Of a stretch of DNA of 64,000 bases, positions 24,373 to 36,039 are shown in pieces; the first letter of the stretch is position 1, and each line of letters begins with the position of its first letter. The position numbers and the translations under genes are program-made. The notes under the pieces were generated by a model. The model was not told the origin of the DNA. It saw only the letters and a list, made by a program, of their open reading frames with translations, and searched no databases. The DNA comes from an uncultured Prevotellaceae bacterium (GTDB lineage Bacteria > Bacteroidota > Bacteroidia > Bacteroidales > Bacteroidaceae), in the NCBI GenBank assembly GCA_937915745.1, contig CALGGJ010000069.1, forward strand, positions 1-64,000, read 5' to 3'.

Positions 24373-25905
24373 ATGACATATAATATGCTTACACAAAAAG
24401 ACCAGACCCTCCTTGCAGAGAAACATATCACGGAGGACGTTCTCAACCATCAACTCAACCAGTTTAAGACTGGCTTCCCATTCCTGAAACTGGCCGGTGC
24501 GGCAGCTCCGGGCAATGGCATCGTAGTGACCGACGCTGCTCAGCAGACTTATCATTTACAGTCGTGGGACCAATATCTCGACGGCGGACATAAAGTCGTG
24601 AAGTTTGTTCCGGCCTCGGGTGCAGCTTCGCGCATGTTCAAAAACCTGTTTGAATTTCTTGATGGCGATGCCGATATCCCCGACAGCGACTTTATGCGCA
24701 AGTTCTTCGACGGCATCGGGCATTTTGCTTTCTACGAGGCCCTGACCGATGCTTGCGTGGTGAACGAGGGAAAAACCATAGAAGACCTCGTGGCCGAGGG
24801 CAACTACAAGGCTGTGGTAGGGTGTCTGCTTGGCGAACATGGCCTTGGATACGGACAGCTGCCGAAAGGCTTGTTGCAGTTCCATGCCTACGACGACTCG
24901 GTGCGCACACCGCTCGAGGAACACCTGGTGGAAGGTGCCCTGTATGCGTCGGGACGCGACGGACAGGTGAACGTACATTTCACGGTGAGTCCCGAACACA
25001 GACCTCTGTTTGAAAACCTTGTCAAGACAAGGGTAGGGGAGTACGAGCAGAAGTATGGAGTGAAATACAATGTGACATTCTCTGAACAGAAATCAAGCAC
25101 CGACACCATTGCCGTAACACCCGACAACCAACCCTTCCGCAGCGATGACGGAAGCCTGCTTTTCCGTCCGGCCGGACATGGGGCACTCATCGAAAACCTC
25201 AACGACCTCGATGCCGACATCATCTTTGTGAAAAACATAGACAACGTGGTGCCCGACCGCCTGAAAGAACCGACCATCAAATTCAAGAAAGTGATTGCCG
25301 GACTCCTGGTTGAGACCCAAAAGAAAGCATTCGATTTCATCAACCTCCTCAATTCGGGCAACTTCACACACGATGATATAGAAAACATCATACGATTCAT
25401 GCGCGACACACTGTGCATACGCAATCCAAAACTCAAGGACATGGAAGATACCGAACTGGCAATCTACCTGAAGAACAAACTCAACCGACCGATGCGAGTA
25501 TGTGGCATGGTGCGCAATGTGGGCGAACCCGGCGGAGGACCGTTCATGGCATACAATGCCGACGGAACAATATCGCCACAGATACTCGAGAGCGTACAGA
25601 TTGACACACAGAATGCCGAATATGTCGAGATGTTCAAGAGCGGAACACACTTCAACCCGGTTGACCTTGTGTGTGCCGTGAAAGACTATACAGGCAAACC
25701 GTTCGACCTTACAAAATATGTTGATCCGGCAACAGGCTTCATCTCGTCGAAAAGCAAGAACGGCAAAGAACTTAAAGCACTTGAACTGCCCGGACTGTGG
25801 AACGGCTCGATGAGCGACTGGAATACCATCTTCGTAGAAGTGCCGCTCGATACATTCAATCCGGTGAAGACCGTAAACGACCTGCTGAGAGAACAACATC
25901 AATAA
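24373..25905 (+). CDS. DUF4301 family protein
   Basis: A 510-residue cytosolic protein matching DUF4301. The segment '[22 protein letters not shown]' (in pieces, about residues 73-95) resembles the Gly-rich, Arg-Met-Lys loop of sugar nucleotidyltransferases. Later conserved blocks include '[31 protein letters not shown]' and '[17 protein letters not shown]'. Two in-frame starts are possible, 24373 and 24385. The second gives 'MLTQKD', which I think is nearer to the family's usual start, and the short leader allows either. The function is not established. It is followed after 25 bp by purT. Confidence 0.85.
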   Translation: MTYNMLTQKDQTLLAEKHITEDVLNHQLNQFKTGFPFLKLAGAAAPGNGIVVTDAAQQTYHLQSWDQYLDGGHKVVKFVPASGAASRMFKNLFEFLDGDADIPDSDFMRKFFDGIGHFAFYEALTDACVVNEGKTIEDLVAEGNYKAVVGCLLGEHGLGYGQLPKGLLQFHAYDDSVRTPLEEHLVEGALYASGRDGQVNVHFTVSPEHRPLFENLVKTRVGEYEQKYGVKYNVTFSEQKSSTDTIAVTPDNQPFRSDDGSLLFRPAGHGALIENLNDLDADIIFVKNIDNVVPDRLKEPTIKFKKVIAGLLVETQKKAFDFINLLNSGNFTHDDIENIIRFMRDTLCIRNPKLKDMEDTELAIYLKNKLNRPMRVCGMVRNVGEPGGGPFMAYNADGTISPQILESVQIDTQNAEYVEMFKSGTHFNPVDLVCAVKDYTGKPFDLTKYVDPATGFISSKSKNGKELKALELPGLWNGSMSDWNTIFVEVPLDTFNPVKTVNDLLREQHQ

Positions 25906-25930
25906 GAATACAAACACCGACAAGACAAAA

Positions 25931-27094
25931 ATGAAAAAGATAATGCTATTGGGTTCGGGCGAACTCGGCAAGGAATTTGTGATAGCCTGCAAACGCAAGG
26001 GACAGTACGTAGTTGCCTGCGACGCCTATGCCGGAGCTCCGGCCATGCAAGTGGCCGACGAGTGTGAGGTGTTTCCGATGCTCGACGGCGATGCGCTGAT
26101 GGCTGCAGTTGAAAAACACAAGCCCGACATCATAGTACCCGAAATCGAAGCAATACGTACAGAGAAACTCTATGACTGCGAAAAACGAGGCATACAAGTG
26201 GTACCGTCGGCCAAAGCCGTGAACTACACCATGAACCGCAAAGCGATACGCGAATTGGCACACAGGGAACTGGGACTGAAAACAGCTAACTACCGCTATG
26301 CCAAGACATTCGACGAATTTGTTGAAGCGGCCAACGAAATAGGATACCCTTTCATCGTAAAACCACTCATGTCATCATCGGGACACGGACAAAGTAAAGT
26401 AGATGGCCCCGACGAGTTGCAAAAAGCATGGGACTTTGCAGCCAAAGGAGCACGCGGCGATATAAAAGAAGTGATTGTTGAACAATTCATCAAGTTCGAC
26501 TCTGAGATAACACTTCTTACCGTTACCCAAAAGAACGGACAAACACTGTTCTGCCGTCCTATCGGGCATGTCCAGAAAGGTGGCGACTACCGCGAAAGCT
26601 ATCAGCCTGCCGCTATATCCGACGAACAATTGAAGACTGCACAGGAAATGGCAGCAAAAGTGACAGCAGCCCTGACAGGTGCAGGCATCTGGGGTGTGGA
26701 GTTTTTCTTGTCGAATACCGACGGTGTCTATTTCTCCGAACTCTCGCCACGTCCTCACGACACAGGCATGGTGACACTGGCCGGCACACAAAACCTGAGC
26801 GAGTTTGAACTGCATTGTCGAGCAGTGCTCGGACTGCCTATCCCCGAAATCACACAAGAACGTAACGGAGCCAGCGCCGTGATACTGTCGGGCGTAGAGA
26901 GCAATCAACCCGAATACGGGGGGATGGCCGATGTGTGTGCTGCCACAAATACATATCTGCGCATTTTCGGCAAACCCGTTGCACACGTCGGACGCCGAAT
27001 GGGTGTCGTGGTATGCTACGACAAACTCGGCACATCGCTCGACGAACTACGCGGCAAATGCAAGGCACTTGCAGCTAAGGTCACGGTGAAATAA
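25931..27094 (+). CDS. purT: Formate-dependent phosphoribosylglycinamide formyltransferase
   Basis: A 387-residue ATP-grasp enzyme that makes formyl-GAR from GAR, formate and ATP, the folate-independent third step of purine synthesis. N-terminal nucleotide-fold '[19 protein letters not shown]', the ATP-grasp lid '[13 protein letters not shown]', 'WGVEFFL' and the metal-binding '[15 protein letters not shown]' are all present and diagnostic for PurT over PurK. Length is normal for the family. It lies 25 bp after the DUF4301 gene and so shares its promoter. A hairpin at 27279-27309 probably ends the transcript. Confidence 0.95.
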   Translation: MKKIMLLGSGELGKEFVIACKRKGQYVVACDAYAGAPAMQVADECEVFPMLDGDALMAAVEKHKPDIIVPEIEAIRTEKLYDCEKRGIQVVPSAKAVNYTMNRKAIRELAHRELGLKTANYRYAKTFDEFVEAANEIGYPFIVKPLMSSSGHGQSKVDGPDELQKAWDFAAKGARGDIKEVIVEQFIKFDSEITLLTVTQKNGQTLFCRPIGHVQKGGDYRESYQPAAISDEQLKTAQEMAAKVTAALTGAGIWGVEFFLSNTDGVYFSELSPRPHDTGMVTLAGTQNLSEFELHCRAVLGLPIPEITQERNGASAVILSGVESNQPEYGGMADVCAATNTYLRIFGKPVAHVGRRMGVVVCYDKLGTSLDELRGKCKALAAKVTVK

Positions 27095-27278
27095 AGCCTC
27101 TTGTAAAAGTTCTGCTAAAGCCTCTTATAAATCTATTTAAAGCCGCCTCTAACACCTTAGGAGGGTGTCAGTGCCGGATAGTGCTTGTGTGGCAGGGAAG
27201 CCGTGCAGACCATCACGAAAAGGTCGGTGTAATTTGTCTGATGGCTTAATTCGGGTAAAAAAAGAAGATGTAAGCTAT

Positions 27279-27309
27279 AAGCCCTTGATTCAAAGAAAAT
27301 TGAGGGCTT
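27279..27309 (+). terminator. Terminator-like hairpin after purT
   Basis: AAGCCCT (27279-27285) pairs with AGGGCTT (27303-27309), with further ATT/AAT pairing inside across two mismatches. The T-tract after it is weak (GTTTCG). Confidence 0.55.
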
Positions 27310-27404
27310 GTTTCGTATGAGTTATTAACATTATCAACAATGTTGTAAACAATGGTGTTGAAATGTTTAGACCTGTTTATAAAATATATATCAAAATAAA
27401 CACC

Positions 27405-27412
27405 TAAATTTG
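27405..27412 (+). promoter_or_regulatory. -7 box of dnaB
   Basis: TAAATTTG, matching TAnnTTTG, 47 bp upstream of the dnaB ATG. Confidence 0.7.
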
Positions 27413-27459
27413 CAAGCGAAATTAAGAAATAAGGATGTAAAACCACACACACACGGAAA

Positions 27460-29007
27460 ATGGCTGCAACAACCAAGAAACCAGCAACAAAGAAGAAACG
27501 CGGCGATGAAGTAGTGATTGTAACCGACCTTGGACGCCAGCAGCCACAGGCTGTCGAATTTGAGGAGGCAGTAATAGGAGCCTGCCTTATCGAGCAGGAA
27601 GCATTCGGACGAGTGGCCGACATACTGAAACCCGAGTCGTTCTACGAAACAAAACATAGGCTGATATACGAGGCTATACGAAGCCTGTCGATAGAAAATC
27701 AGCCAATCGACATACTCACAGTCACCGAGCAACTGAAACGAAGCGGAGACCTCGACGAAGCCGGTGGACCAATATATATTGCAGAACTGAGCCAGAAATT
27801 CATATCGTCGGCACACATCGAGTATCATGCCAAGATTCTTGCACAAAAAGCACTGGCACGCGACCTGATAACGTATGCGAGCCATCTGCTGGAAAATGCC
27901 TTCGACAGCAGTCAGGATATCGACGAACTGATGCAAGGGGCTGAAGGCGAATTGTTTGAGCTGTCGAAGAACAACATAAAGAAAGACTTCACACAGATTG
28001 ATCCGATACTCACCGAAGCGGTGAAGATGATGGAAAAGGCAGCAAGCAATACCGATGGTATATCAGGCATCAGTTCTGGGTTTGACCGGCTCGACAACAT
28101 AACCAACGGATGGCAAAACTCCGATCTCATCATCATTGCTGCACGACCGTCAATGGGCAAAACAGCCTTTGTACTGTCCATGGCACGTAACATTGCAATA
28201 GCAAACCGAGTGCCAGTGGCAATGTTCTCGCTCGAAATGTCAAATGTGCAGTTGGTGAACCGACTGATAACCAATGTATGTGAAATAAAAGGAGAGACTA
28301 TCAGAAGCGGACAGTTGGCACCCTACGAATGGAAACAACTCGACGAAAAGATGCGCGAGATGTATGGAGCGCCACTTTATATCGACGACACACCATCGCT
28401 CTCAGTATTCGAACTGCGCACGAAGGCCCGCAGGCTGGTTCGCGAGCACGGAGTAAAACTGATACTTATCGACTACCTGCAACTGATGAACGCTTCGGGC
28501 ATGAGCTACAACAGCCGTCAGGAAGAGGTTTCAACCATTTCACGGTCGCTTAAGGGACTTGCCAAAGAATTGAACATCCCAATTATTGCACTGTCACAAC
28601 TGAACCGTGGAATAGAGACACGTATCGCAACGGCCGACGACCAACATAAAGACGCTCACCGACCACAGCTGAGCGACTTGCGCGAGTCGGGAGCAATAGA
28701 GCAAGATGCCGACATGGTGTGCATGATCCACCGTCCGGAATACTACGGATTGAAAAAAGACTCACACGGAGTTTCGCTCAAAAATGTAGCAGAAATAATA
28801 ATCGCAAAACACCGCAACGGTAAGACTGGCGACATAAGACTGCGATTCATTGGCGACTATGCAAAATTTGCCAATTCAGACGATGCAATACCTTTGCCTG
28901 GAGAGGATGAGGAACAGGTGATACAATCGAGGATGAACTCTGTTCCACTGGCCGATGACGACCCACTCAACACCATATCGCCCCATGATGGGCCGTATCC
29001 ATTCTAA
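27460..29007 (+). CDS. dnaB: Replicative DNA helicase
   Basis: The hexameric helicase that unwinds DNA ahead of the replication fork, 515 residues. A Lys-rich N-terminal tail is followed by the DnaB N-terminal helical domain (about 28-135, 'EEAVIGACLIEQEAFGRVADIL') and the RecA-like ATPase domain. Walker A is in 'ARPSMGKTAF' (about residue 230), Walker B in 'LILIDYLQLM', and the conserved 'LSQLNRGIETR' and 'SDLRESGAIEQDADMV' loops are present. No intein interrupts it. It is transcribed alone, after an intergenic region carrying unexplained hairpins. Confidence 0.97.
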   Translation: MAATTKKPATKKKRGDEVVIVTDLGRQQPQAVEFEEAVIGACLIEQEAFGRVADILKPESFYETKHRLIYEAIRSLSIENQPIDILTVTEQLKRSGDLDEAGGPIYIAELSQKFISSAHIEYHAKILAQKALARDLITYASHLLENAFDSSQDIDELMQGAEGELFELSKNNIKKDFTQIDPILTEAVKMMEKAASNTDGISGISSGFDRLDNITNGWQNSDLIIIAARPSMGKTAFVLSMARNIAIANRVPVAMFSLEMSNVQLVNRLITNVCEIKGETIRSGQLAPYEWKQLDEKMREMYGAPLYIDDTPSLSVFELRTKARRLVREHGVKLILIDYLQLMNASGMSYNSRQEEVSTISRSLKGLAKELNIPIIALSQLNRGIETRIATADDQHKDAHRPQLSDLRESGAIEQDADMVCMIHRPEYYGLKKDSHGVSLKNVAEIIIAKHRNGKTGDIRLRFIGDYAKFANSDDAIPLPGEDEEQVIQSRMNSVPLADDDPLNTISPHDGPYPF

Positions 29008-29146
29008 CCAAGGTCTGAGGCAGGAATTATTGAACACACACATGATTATGTATATGAATCATACATTCAGATTGCGGGAATATATGTATAGAATTGAATG
29101 AAACAAGCACAGTACATTTTCTCACTTTTATCAATTGTTTTTTCAG

Positions 29147-29182
29147 TGGACATTTGTTGTTGGAAACAAGTGTCCATTTTTT
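29147..29182 (+). terminator. Intrinsic terminator after dnaB
   Basis: TGGACATTTGTT pairs with AACAAGTGTCCA (12 bp, one T-G wobble) and is followed by TTTTTT. Confidence 0.85.
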
Positions 29183-29187
29183 CATCT

Positions 29188-29244
29188 AAACGCTAATGAC
29201 CGATTTGGGTTGAATCATCAAAACGCTAATGACCGATTTGGGTT
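29188..29244 (+). repeat. Two copies of the CTAATGACCGATTTGG dispersed repeat
   Basis: Identical 24-bp units (AAACGCTAATGACCGATTTG followed by GGTT) at 29188-29211 and 29221-29244, 33 bp apart. The same 16-bp core recurs at 44261-44276 (minus strand) and 50323-50338. Confidence 0.92.
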
Positions 29245-29305
29245 AAAATAACTATGATAAATCGTTTTTTCAATATAAGTTGATACAGCTGTCAGGTATT
29301 TTTTG

Positions 29306-29313
29306 TAACTTTG
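29306..29313 (+). promoter_or_regulatory. -7 box of the ispE-ligA operon
   Basis: TAACTTTG, 25 bp upstream of the ispE ATG and 64 bp after the core of the second dispersed-repeat copy. Confidence 0.72.
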
Positions 29314-29338
29314 CATCGTATTTGTTAAAACGAGGTGT

Positions 29339-30169
29339 ATGATATTCTATCCGAACGCAAAAATCAATATCGGCCTAAACGTGATTGAACGCCGCAAAGA
29401 CGGCTATCACAATCTCGAGACTGTATTCTATCCAATTCCACTTCAGGATGCAGTAGAAATAAATGTGATTGAAGGTGAGGTGCCTGAATGCGGCTATAGA
29501 TTGCGCGTTTCGGGTAATTTGCTCGATGGCACGCCAGAAGATAACCTTGTGGTGAAGGCCTACAAACTTGTAAAATCAGATTTCGATATTCCTGATTGTA
29601 GTCTCTCGGTATATAAACACATACCTACTGGAGCTGGACTCGGCGGAGGAAGTTCTGACGCTGCATTCACAATAAAGGCTCTAAACGACAAGTTCCACCT
29701 GGGACTTGACGATGACGACATGGAACATTATGCGACCATCTTAGGAGCCGACTGCGCCTTCTTCATCAGAAACAGGCCGGTTTTTGCAACTGGTATTGGA
29801 AATGTGTTCCAACCTATCGACATCTCGCTTGCAGGGAAGACACTGCTACTCGTTAAGCCTGATGTGTTTGTCTCTACAGCCGATGCCTACAGAGGAATAA
29901 CACCTATGCCGGCAGAATTCAAACTCACCGAACTGCTCAAGCAACCGATTGAATGCTGGAAGGATTCCGTCGTCAACGATTTTGAATCGAGCGTGTTTAT
30001 AAAATATCCGGAGATTGCTGCCATTAAAGACCATATGTACGACCTGGGAGCTTTCTATGCGTCAATGTCGGGCAGTGGAAGCTGTGTGTATGGAATATTC
30101 GAATCGCCCGTGGCACATGCCGATGAGACTTTTGCCGGATGTTTCTGCCGACAAAGGGAATTGGAGTAA
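29339..30169 (+). CDS. ispE: 4-diphosphocytidyl-2-C-methyl-D-erythritol kinase
   Basis: A GHMP kinase that phosphorylates the 2-hydroxyl of CDP-methylerythritol with ATP in the non-mevalonate isoprenoid pathway. It has 276 residues, normal length. Motif 1 '[25 protein letters not shown]' (in parts, residues 6-30) carries the family's catalytic Lys and His. Motif 2 is '[15 protein letters not shown]' (ATP loop, about residue 96) and motif 3 is '[13 protein letters not shown]' near the end. It is followed after 23 bp by ligA, which it probably precedes in one transcript. Confidence 0.95.
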   Translation: MIFYPNAKINIGLNVIERRKDGYHNLETVFYPIPLQDAVEINVIEGEVPECGYRLRVSGNLLDGTPEDNLVVKAYKLVKSDFDIPDCSLSVYKHIPTGAGLGGGSSDAAFTIKALNDKFHLGLDDDDMEHYATILGADCAFFIRNRPVFATGIGNVFQPIDISLAGKTLLLVKPDVFVSTADAYRGITPMPAEFKLTELLKQPIECWKDSVVNDFESSVFIKYPEIAAIKDHMYDLGAFYASMSGSGSCVYGIFESPVAHADETFAGCFCRQRELE

Positions 30170-30180
30170 TATACAACTAA

Positions 30181-32274
<2,094 letters not shown>

Positions 32275-32409
32275 ATATACAAAAGTAAATAGCATGGTTT
32301 TTTACTATACAGACATTGAATAAATAAACAAACAGTAACAATATAATCATAATCTGCAAGATATAAAGCTACAATATATAAACAATATCTGCAACACACA
32401 AATTGTAAT

Positions 32410-33303
32410 ATGGCTTACAATAAATTCAGAGGATTAGGCAATGCTCTCATAACACCATTCACGAAAGACGGTGCAGTTGATTATGCATCTCTACGACGCA
32501 TACTTGATTATCAGCTTGCAGGAGGTATTGACTTTCTGTGCATACTTGCCACAACGGGCGAAACACCTTGTCTTACTGAGGATGAAAAACGAAGAATTAT
32601 TGATATTGTTCTTGAAAAAGTACATGGGACAATTCCAATCCTCATGGGTTGTGGGGGTAATAATACGATGGATATAGTAAATATACTTCACACTCACGAT
32701 TTCACAGGTATCGATGGTATACTGAGTGTTTGCCCATATTATAACAAACCTTCACAAGAAGGTCTTTACCAACATTTCAAGACAATTGCAAATAATACCG
32801 ACCTTCCTGTTGTTTTGTATAACGTGCCAGGACGTGTGGGAGTAAATATGACTGCCGAAACAACCCTGCGCCTTGCAAACGACTGTGAGAATATTGTTGC
32901 CATTAAAGAAGCAAGTGGGAACTTTACCCAAATAGACGATATCATAAAAAACAAACCCGAACATTTCGATGTAATCTCTGGCGATGATGGTATTACCTTT
33001 CCACTTATCACACTTGGTGCGGTTGGAGTAATCAGTGTAATTGGAAATGCTTTACCACATGAATTTGGGCGTATGGTGCGTCTTGCACTTCGAGGTGATT
33101 ATCAAAATGCTCTCACAATACATCATAAATTCGCAGAATTGTTCAAACTGCTGTTTGTTGATGGTAATCCGGCAGGTGTGAAAGCTATGATGAACAGTAT
33201 GGGACTTATTGAAAATGAACTTCGACTACCACTCGTACCGGCACGTCTTACAACCTTCGGTGAGATAAGTACAATCATAAAAGAACTAAACATTAAATAT
33301 TGA
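32410..33303 (+). CDS. dapA: 4-hydroxy-tetrahydrodipicolinate synthase
   Basis: Condenses pyruvate with aspartate semialdehyde, the first committed step to diaminopimelate and lysine. It is a 297-residue TIM-barrel. Key residues are the Schiff-base Lys in 'IVAIKEASGN' (about residue 165), the Tyr in 'VVLYNVPGRVG' and the Thr pair in 'ATTGETPCL'. Start at 32410, after a 135-bp AT-rich gap from ligA in which I see no clear -7 box. This gene is markedly more AT-rich than those around 14-26 kb. Confidence 0.96.
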   Translation: MAYNKFRGLGNALITPFTKDGAVDYASLRRILDYQLAGGIDFLCILATTGETPCLTEDEKRRIIDIVLEKVHGTIPILMGCGGNNTMDIVNILHTHDFTGIDGILSVCPYYNKPSQEGLYQHFKTIANNTDLPVVLYNVPGRVGVNMTAETTLRLANDCENIVAIKEASGNFTQIDDIIKNKPEHFDVISGDDGITFPLITLGAVGVISVIGNALPHEFGRMVRLALRGDYQNALTIHHKFAELFKLLFVDGNPAGVKAMMNSMGLIENELRLPLVPARLTTFGEISTIIKELNIKY

Positions 33304-33459
33304 TTCCATATTTCACAAGTAATCGATGTTATGTTTAATTGAAAATATTAGAACTGCCCCAATTCTCTATTAACATAAATCCTCATGTGCTAGATGGAAC
33401 ATCTATAATTCGACCAATGTGGCGAACAGTTTCCTGCGTAGAGATATCTACATTGTTTC

Positions 33460-34428
33460 TTAAGATTGTTCAAGGGTTTGGAGGATGAGCGGTATACGTT
33501 TTTCCCACGGAGCATACTCCAAGGCCACGGCACGATTGCGGTTGACCAGTTCTTGATAGTCCTCCAAGTGATTGAGGATGTGCTTGATTTGGTTGCATGG
33601 ATCCACAAAGTCGGCCTCAATGACAGGGTTGTAGCCAATCAGTTTAAGCAATTCCTGTGGACAGTGGCCCACGATAATGCAGCGAGACAACATTCCCTCC
33701 CAGAAGCGCATGGTCAGCGTGTCAATGTCGCCATCTTCTCGGGGGTTGCGCATGCAAAGGGGGAAGGAGATGACGATTTTAGAGTCTGCCACTTTCTGTG
33801 TGAAAATGTGCCAGTCTTCAAACAGTATCAAAGCCCCCTTTTCAGGATTTTTAGGATTATAGAGGAAGTTGCAGTCCTCTTCCAGTCGGCCGTCCATCAG
33901 TTTCTTGTGGAAATACTTGTGTTTCTGCCCCAGTTCATACACGTCAATACCTCTTTTGGTCAGTGGTTTTCCTGCCTGATAGTCAGTGATGTCCACTCCT
34001 TCGGGTATATGCACAAACTTCACGTCGGGGAATCGTCGGGCAAATTCCTTGCCCACATCAGAGGCCGTGATGAAGCACAGTTTGCAGTGCAGCAGGCGTA
34101 GGTCGCGCTCCAGCCTTTTCCATGCGTTAGGCCAACAGTCCCATAGTATGGGAATGATGTCACCATGAAAAAGATAGGGAATGGAGGACTTGAGCAGATG
34201 GCCTCCACGAGAGCATACGAGGAATGCCTTCCCCTTCTTGCGGATGGGCAGTTGGGACAGAGCCAGCATCTTGAAAAAATTCCGAACGAGGCGATACCTC
34301 ATCCATTTGCTCTGTTCCACCGCTTTTCCGCCTTGGGCAATCCATGCTTCGCAGAAACTCTGTATATACACCTGCTTGTCGTGTGGGGATCGTGGGTGGT
34401 TGATGATGTAAACTTCTTCTTTTTTCAT
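33460..34428 (-). CDS. Putative glycosyltransferase (GT-B type)
   Basis: A 322-residue cytosolic protein. The N-terminal half has Rossmann-like strands ('YIINHPRSPHDKQVYIQSF', 'IIPILWDCWPNAW', 'FVHIPEGVDITDY'). The C-terminal half has 'MRFWEGMLSRCIIVGHCPQELLKLIGYNPVIEAD', which matches the donor-binding region and E-x7-E-like arrangement of GT4/GT1-type transferases that build surface polysaccharides. It stands alone, opposite to dapA and the phosphatase gene, between AT-rich spacers (33304-33459 and 34429-34629). That may mean an independent insertion. No polysaccharide cluster surrounds it, so the acceptor sugar is unknown. Confidence 0.7.
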   Translation of the reverse strand: MKKEEVYIINHPRSPHDKQVYIQSFCEAWIAQGGKAVEQSKWMRYRLVRNFFKMLALSQLPIRKKGKAFLVCSRGGHLLKSSIPYLFHGDIIPILWDCWPNAWKRLERDLRLLHCKLCFITASDVGKEFARRFPDVKFVHIPEGVDITDYQAGKPLTKRGIDVYELGQKHKYFHKKLMDGRLEEDCNFLYNPKNPEKGALILFEDWHIFTQKVADSKIVISFPLCMRNPREDGDIDTLTMRFWEGMLSRCIIVGHCPQELLKLIGYNPVIEADFVDPCNQIKHILNHLEDYQELVNRNRAVALEYAPWEKRIPLILQTLEQS

Positions 34429-34591
34429 GTCCTTTCTCTATAGCCTAAAATTCCGATTTAAGTTTAACATCGATTACTTGGTTTTAGCCATATAGTCACT
34501 TGTTAATAGATTTTTTATTGTAATAAACATAAAATAGATACATTTTTTAAAATTTATCTTATAAAAAACTTGTAGAATAAATTAAATGTTG

Positions 34592-34599
34592 TATATTTG
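34592..34599 (+). promoter_or_regulatory. Promoter of the tyrosine phosphatase gene
   Basis: TATATTTG with CTTG at 34569-34572 and a 19-bp gap, in a very AT-rich region. Confidence 0.75.
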
Positions 34600-34644
34600 C
34601 GAAGCAATTCAGATTGGAATCAATGATGAATGAAACAGTGGTCA

Positions 34645-35124
34645 ATGAATAAGAAACCGGTGACCAAGATATTGTTTGTATGTCTCGGTAATATATGTCG
34701 AAGCCCGATGGCCGAGACAATATTTAATAAAATTATTACGGAACACCATGCACAGGATGATTATGTTGTTGATTCAGCTGGATTGATTGGATTTCATGCT
34801 GGAGAGCCAGCTGACATCCGTATGCAACGACACGCAAGAAATCATGGGTATAATATCACTCACATATCGCGTAAAATCAGAGAATATGATTTTGATGAAT
34901 ACAATTATATCGTTGCTATGGATGATGACAACATAAGACGTCTGAATGACATTGCACCGACGCTTGAGGCCCAAAGCAAGATTGTTCGCATGACTGATTT
35001 TTGTAGGAAGTATAGCGTTTCGAATGTACCCGACCCTTACTATGGTGGATATCAAGATTTTGAACATGTAGTCTCAATTCTTGAAGATGCCTGTAATGGT
35101 CTGTTTGAGGAAAGCAGGCAATAA
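34645..35124 (+). CDS. Low-molecular-weight protein tyrosine phosphatase
   Basis: A cytosolic phosphatase of about 159 residues. The P-loop 'VCLGNICRSPMAE' holds the catalytic Cys and Arg near the N-terminus, and the general acid is the Asp of 'DPYYGG'. The frame also opens at 34630 (adding MKQWS). I prefer 34645, which starts close to the family's usual N-terminus. Such enzymes dephosphorylate tyrosine kinases of exopolysaccharide assembly or act on small phosphoesters. The neighbouring lone glycosyltransferase hints at the former, but no tyrosine kinase is in the window. Confidence 0.9.
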   Translation: MNKKPVTKILFVCLGNICRSPMAETIFNKIITEHHAQDDYVVDSAGLIGFHAGEPADIRMQRHARNHGYNITHISRKIREYDFDEYNYIVAMDDDNIRRLNDIAPTLEAQSKIVRMTDFCRKYSVSNVPDPYYGGYQDFEHVVSILEDACNGLFEESRQ

Positions 35125-35220
35125 AGGCGTGAAACCATTCAACCAAAAAAACAATACCCATATGATTGATATTTCAGAGACTTAATAATTGTAAAACATA
35201 ACTTAAAAGAAAGGATTAAC

Positions 35221-35985
35221 ATGAAGAATTTTATTCAGACACTGATTTTTGCAGCAGGATGTTTCCTTATGACTTCATCAGCATTTGCACAATCGAAAGC
35301 ATTGTACTTGAGCAGTGTGAGCGGAACAAAGATTTCCCAGTATGACGGTCAGTCACGTAACATCACAATGTATAGGAATGTATATCCGGGCTGGAACACA
35401 ATGTGTGTGCCTTTTGCTATGTCTGCCGATGCTCTCAATGCAACATTTGGTGCAGATTGTCGTCTTGAGGCTTTGCAGAGTGTCGAAAATATTGACGGCA
35501 TCATTTACCTGCGTTTTGCTGATGTAAAGTCTGATGGTTTGAAGGCAAACACTCCATATTTGCTTTATTACACAGGTGAAGCAAAGAGTGTGAAGGTATC
35601 TGCAGAAGATGCAGTAGTGGAGTATAAAGCAGATGCCTCAGTTTGCTTCAAGTCAGCCGGAGCTGCTGTTAAGTTCTCAGGAGCTCAGACTCACCTACCA
35701 GCAGATGGTCAATATGGCATTTATGTACGCGACAATGCAGAAGCAAACTTCACGATTGTAGATTCAGAGACCAGTGGTTTTTATGCCACGCGTTGCTACA
35801 TCACAGTTGATGGCGTTCAGAATGCAAAACTCATCAGCCTTCATGGCAGCGATGCAACTGCTATCAGGTCGTTAGGTGCAGACCAGGATGAAGATAACGA
35901 AATTTACGACCTTAATGGCCGTCGCCAGAATGATGTCCAAAAGGGAGTAAACCTGATTGGAGGAAAGAAGGTACTGGTGAAATAA
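35221..35985 (+). CDS. Secreted protein with Prevotella-type C-terminal tail
   Basis: A 254-residue exported protein. Signal peptide ends near 'AFAQ' (24). The body has 'YPGWNTMCVPFAMSADALNATFG' and 'NTPYLLYYTG', a motif set seen repeatedly in Prevotella surface proteins of unknown role. The last 30 residues, with 'EIYDLNGRRQ', 'GVNLIGGKK' and terminal 'VLVK', resemble the short conserved C-terminal tail common to many secreted Bacteroidales proteins, possibly a sorting or anchoring signal. No catalytic motif is visible. A purine-rich AAAGAAAGGA lies just before the ATG. It is ended by the terminator at 36040-36077. Confidence 0.75.
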   Translation: MKNFIQTLIFAAGCFLMTSSAFAQSKALYLSSVSGTKISQYDGQSRNITMYRNVYPGWNTMCVPFAMSADALNATFGADCRLEALQSVENIDGIIYLRFADVKSDGLKANTPYLLYYTGEAKSVKVSAEDAVVEYKADASVCFKSAGAAVKFSGAQTHLPADGQYGIYVRDNAEANFTIVDSETSGFYATRCYITVDGVQNAKLISLHGSDATAIRSLGADQDEDNEIYDLNGRRQNDVQKGVNLIGGKKVLVK

Positions 35986-36039
35986 GGTGTGGTGCAGGCA
36001 CGGCCCTCCCCTACCCCTTCCATTATTGATTACAAGACA

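Larger units (their letters stand above)
27095..27459. other. Intergenic region with structured elements ahead of dnaB
   Basis: A non-coding region. It opens with three imperfect copies of TAAAGCC(t/g)CCTCT-like sequence (27095-27150), then hairpin ACACC/GGTGT (27152-27168), then a larger stem with AGCC...CAGAC (27199-27210) against GTCTG..GGCT (27236-27246), then the terminator-like stem at 27279-27309, and finally the dnaB promoter. The middle part could be a small RNA or a transcript end structure. I cannot name it. Confidence 0.55.
29008..29338. other. dnaB-ispE intergenic region
   Basis: A non-coding stretch with a terminator hairpin (29147-29182), two direct copies of a 24-bp dispersed repeat (29188-29211 and 29221-29244) and the ispE promoter (29306-29313). 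The part before the terminator contains only a weak ATGATT/AATCAT hairpin. Confidence 0.65.

Noticed and set aside
25093..25998. A 301-residue frame opposite the DUF4301 gene
   Set aside because: It is the antisense shadow of a well-conserved gene and has a biased, motif-free composition.
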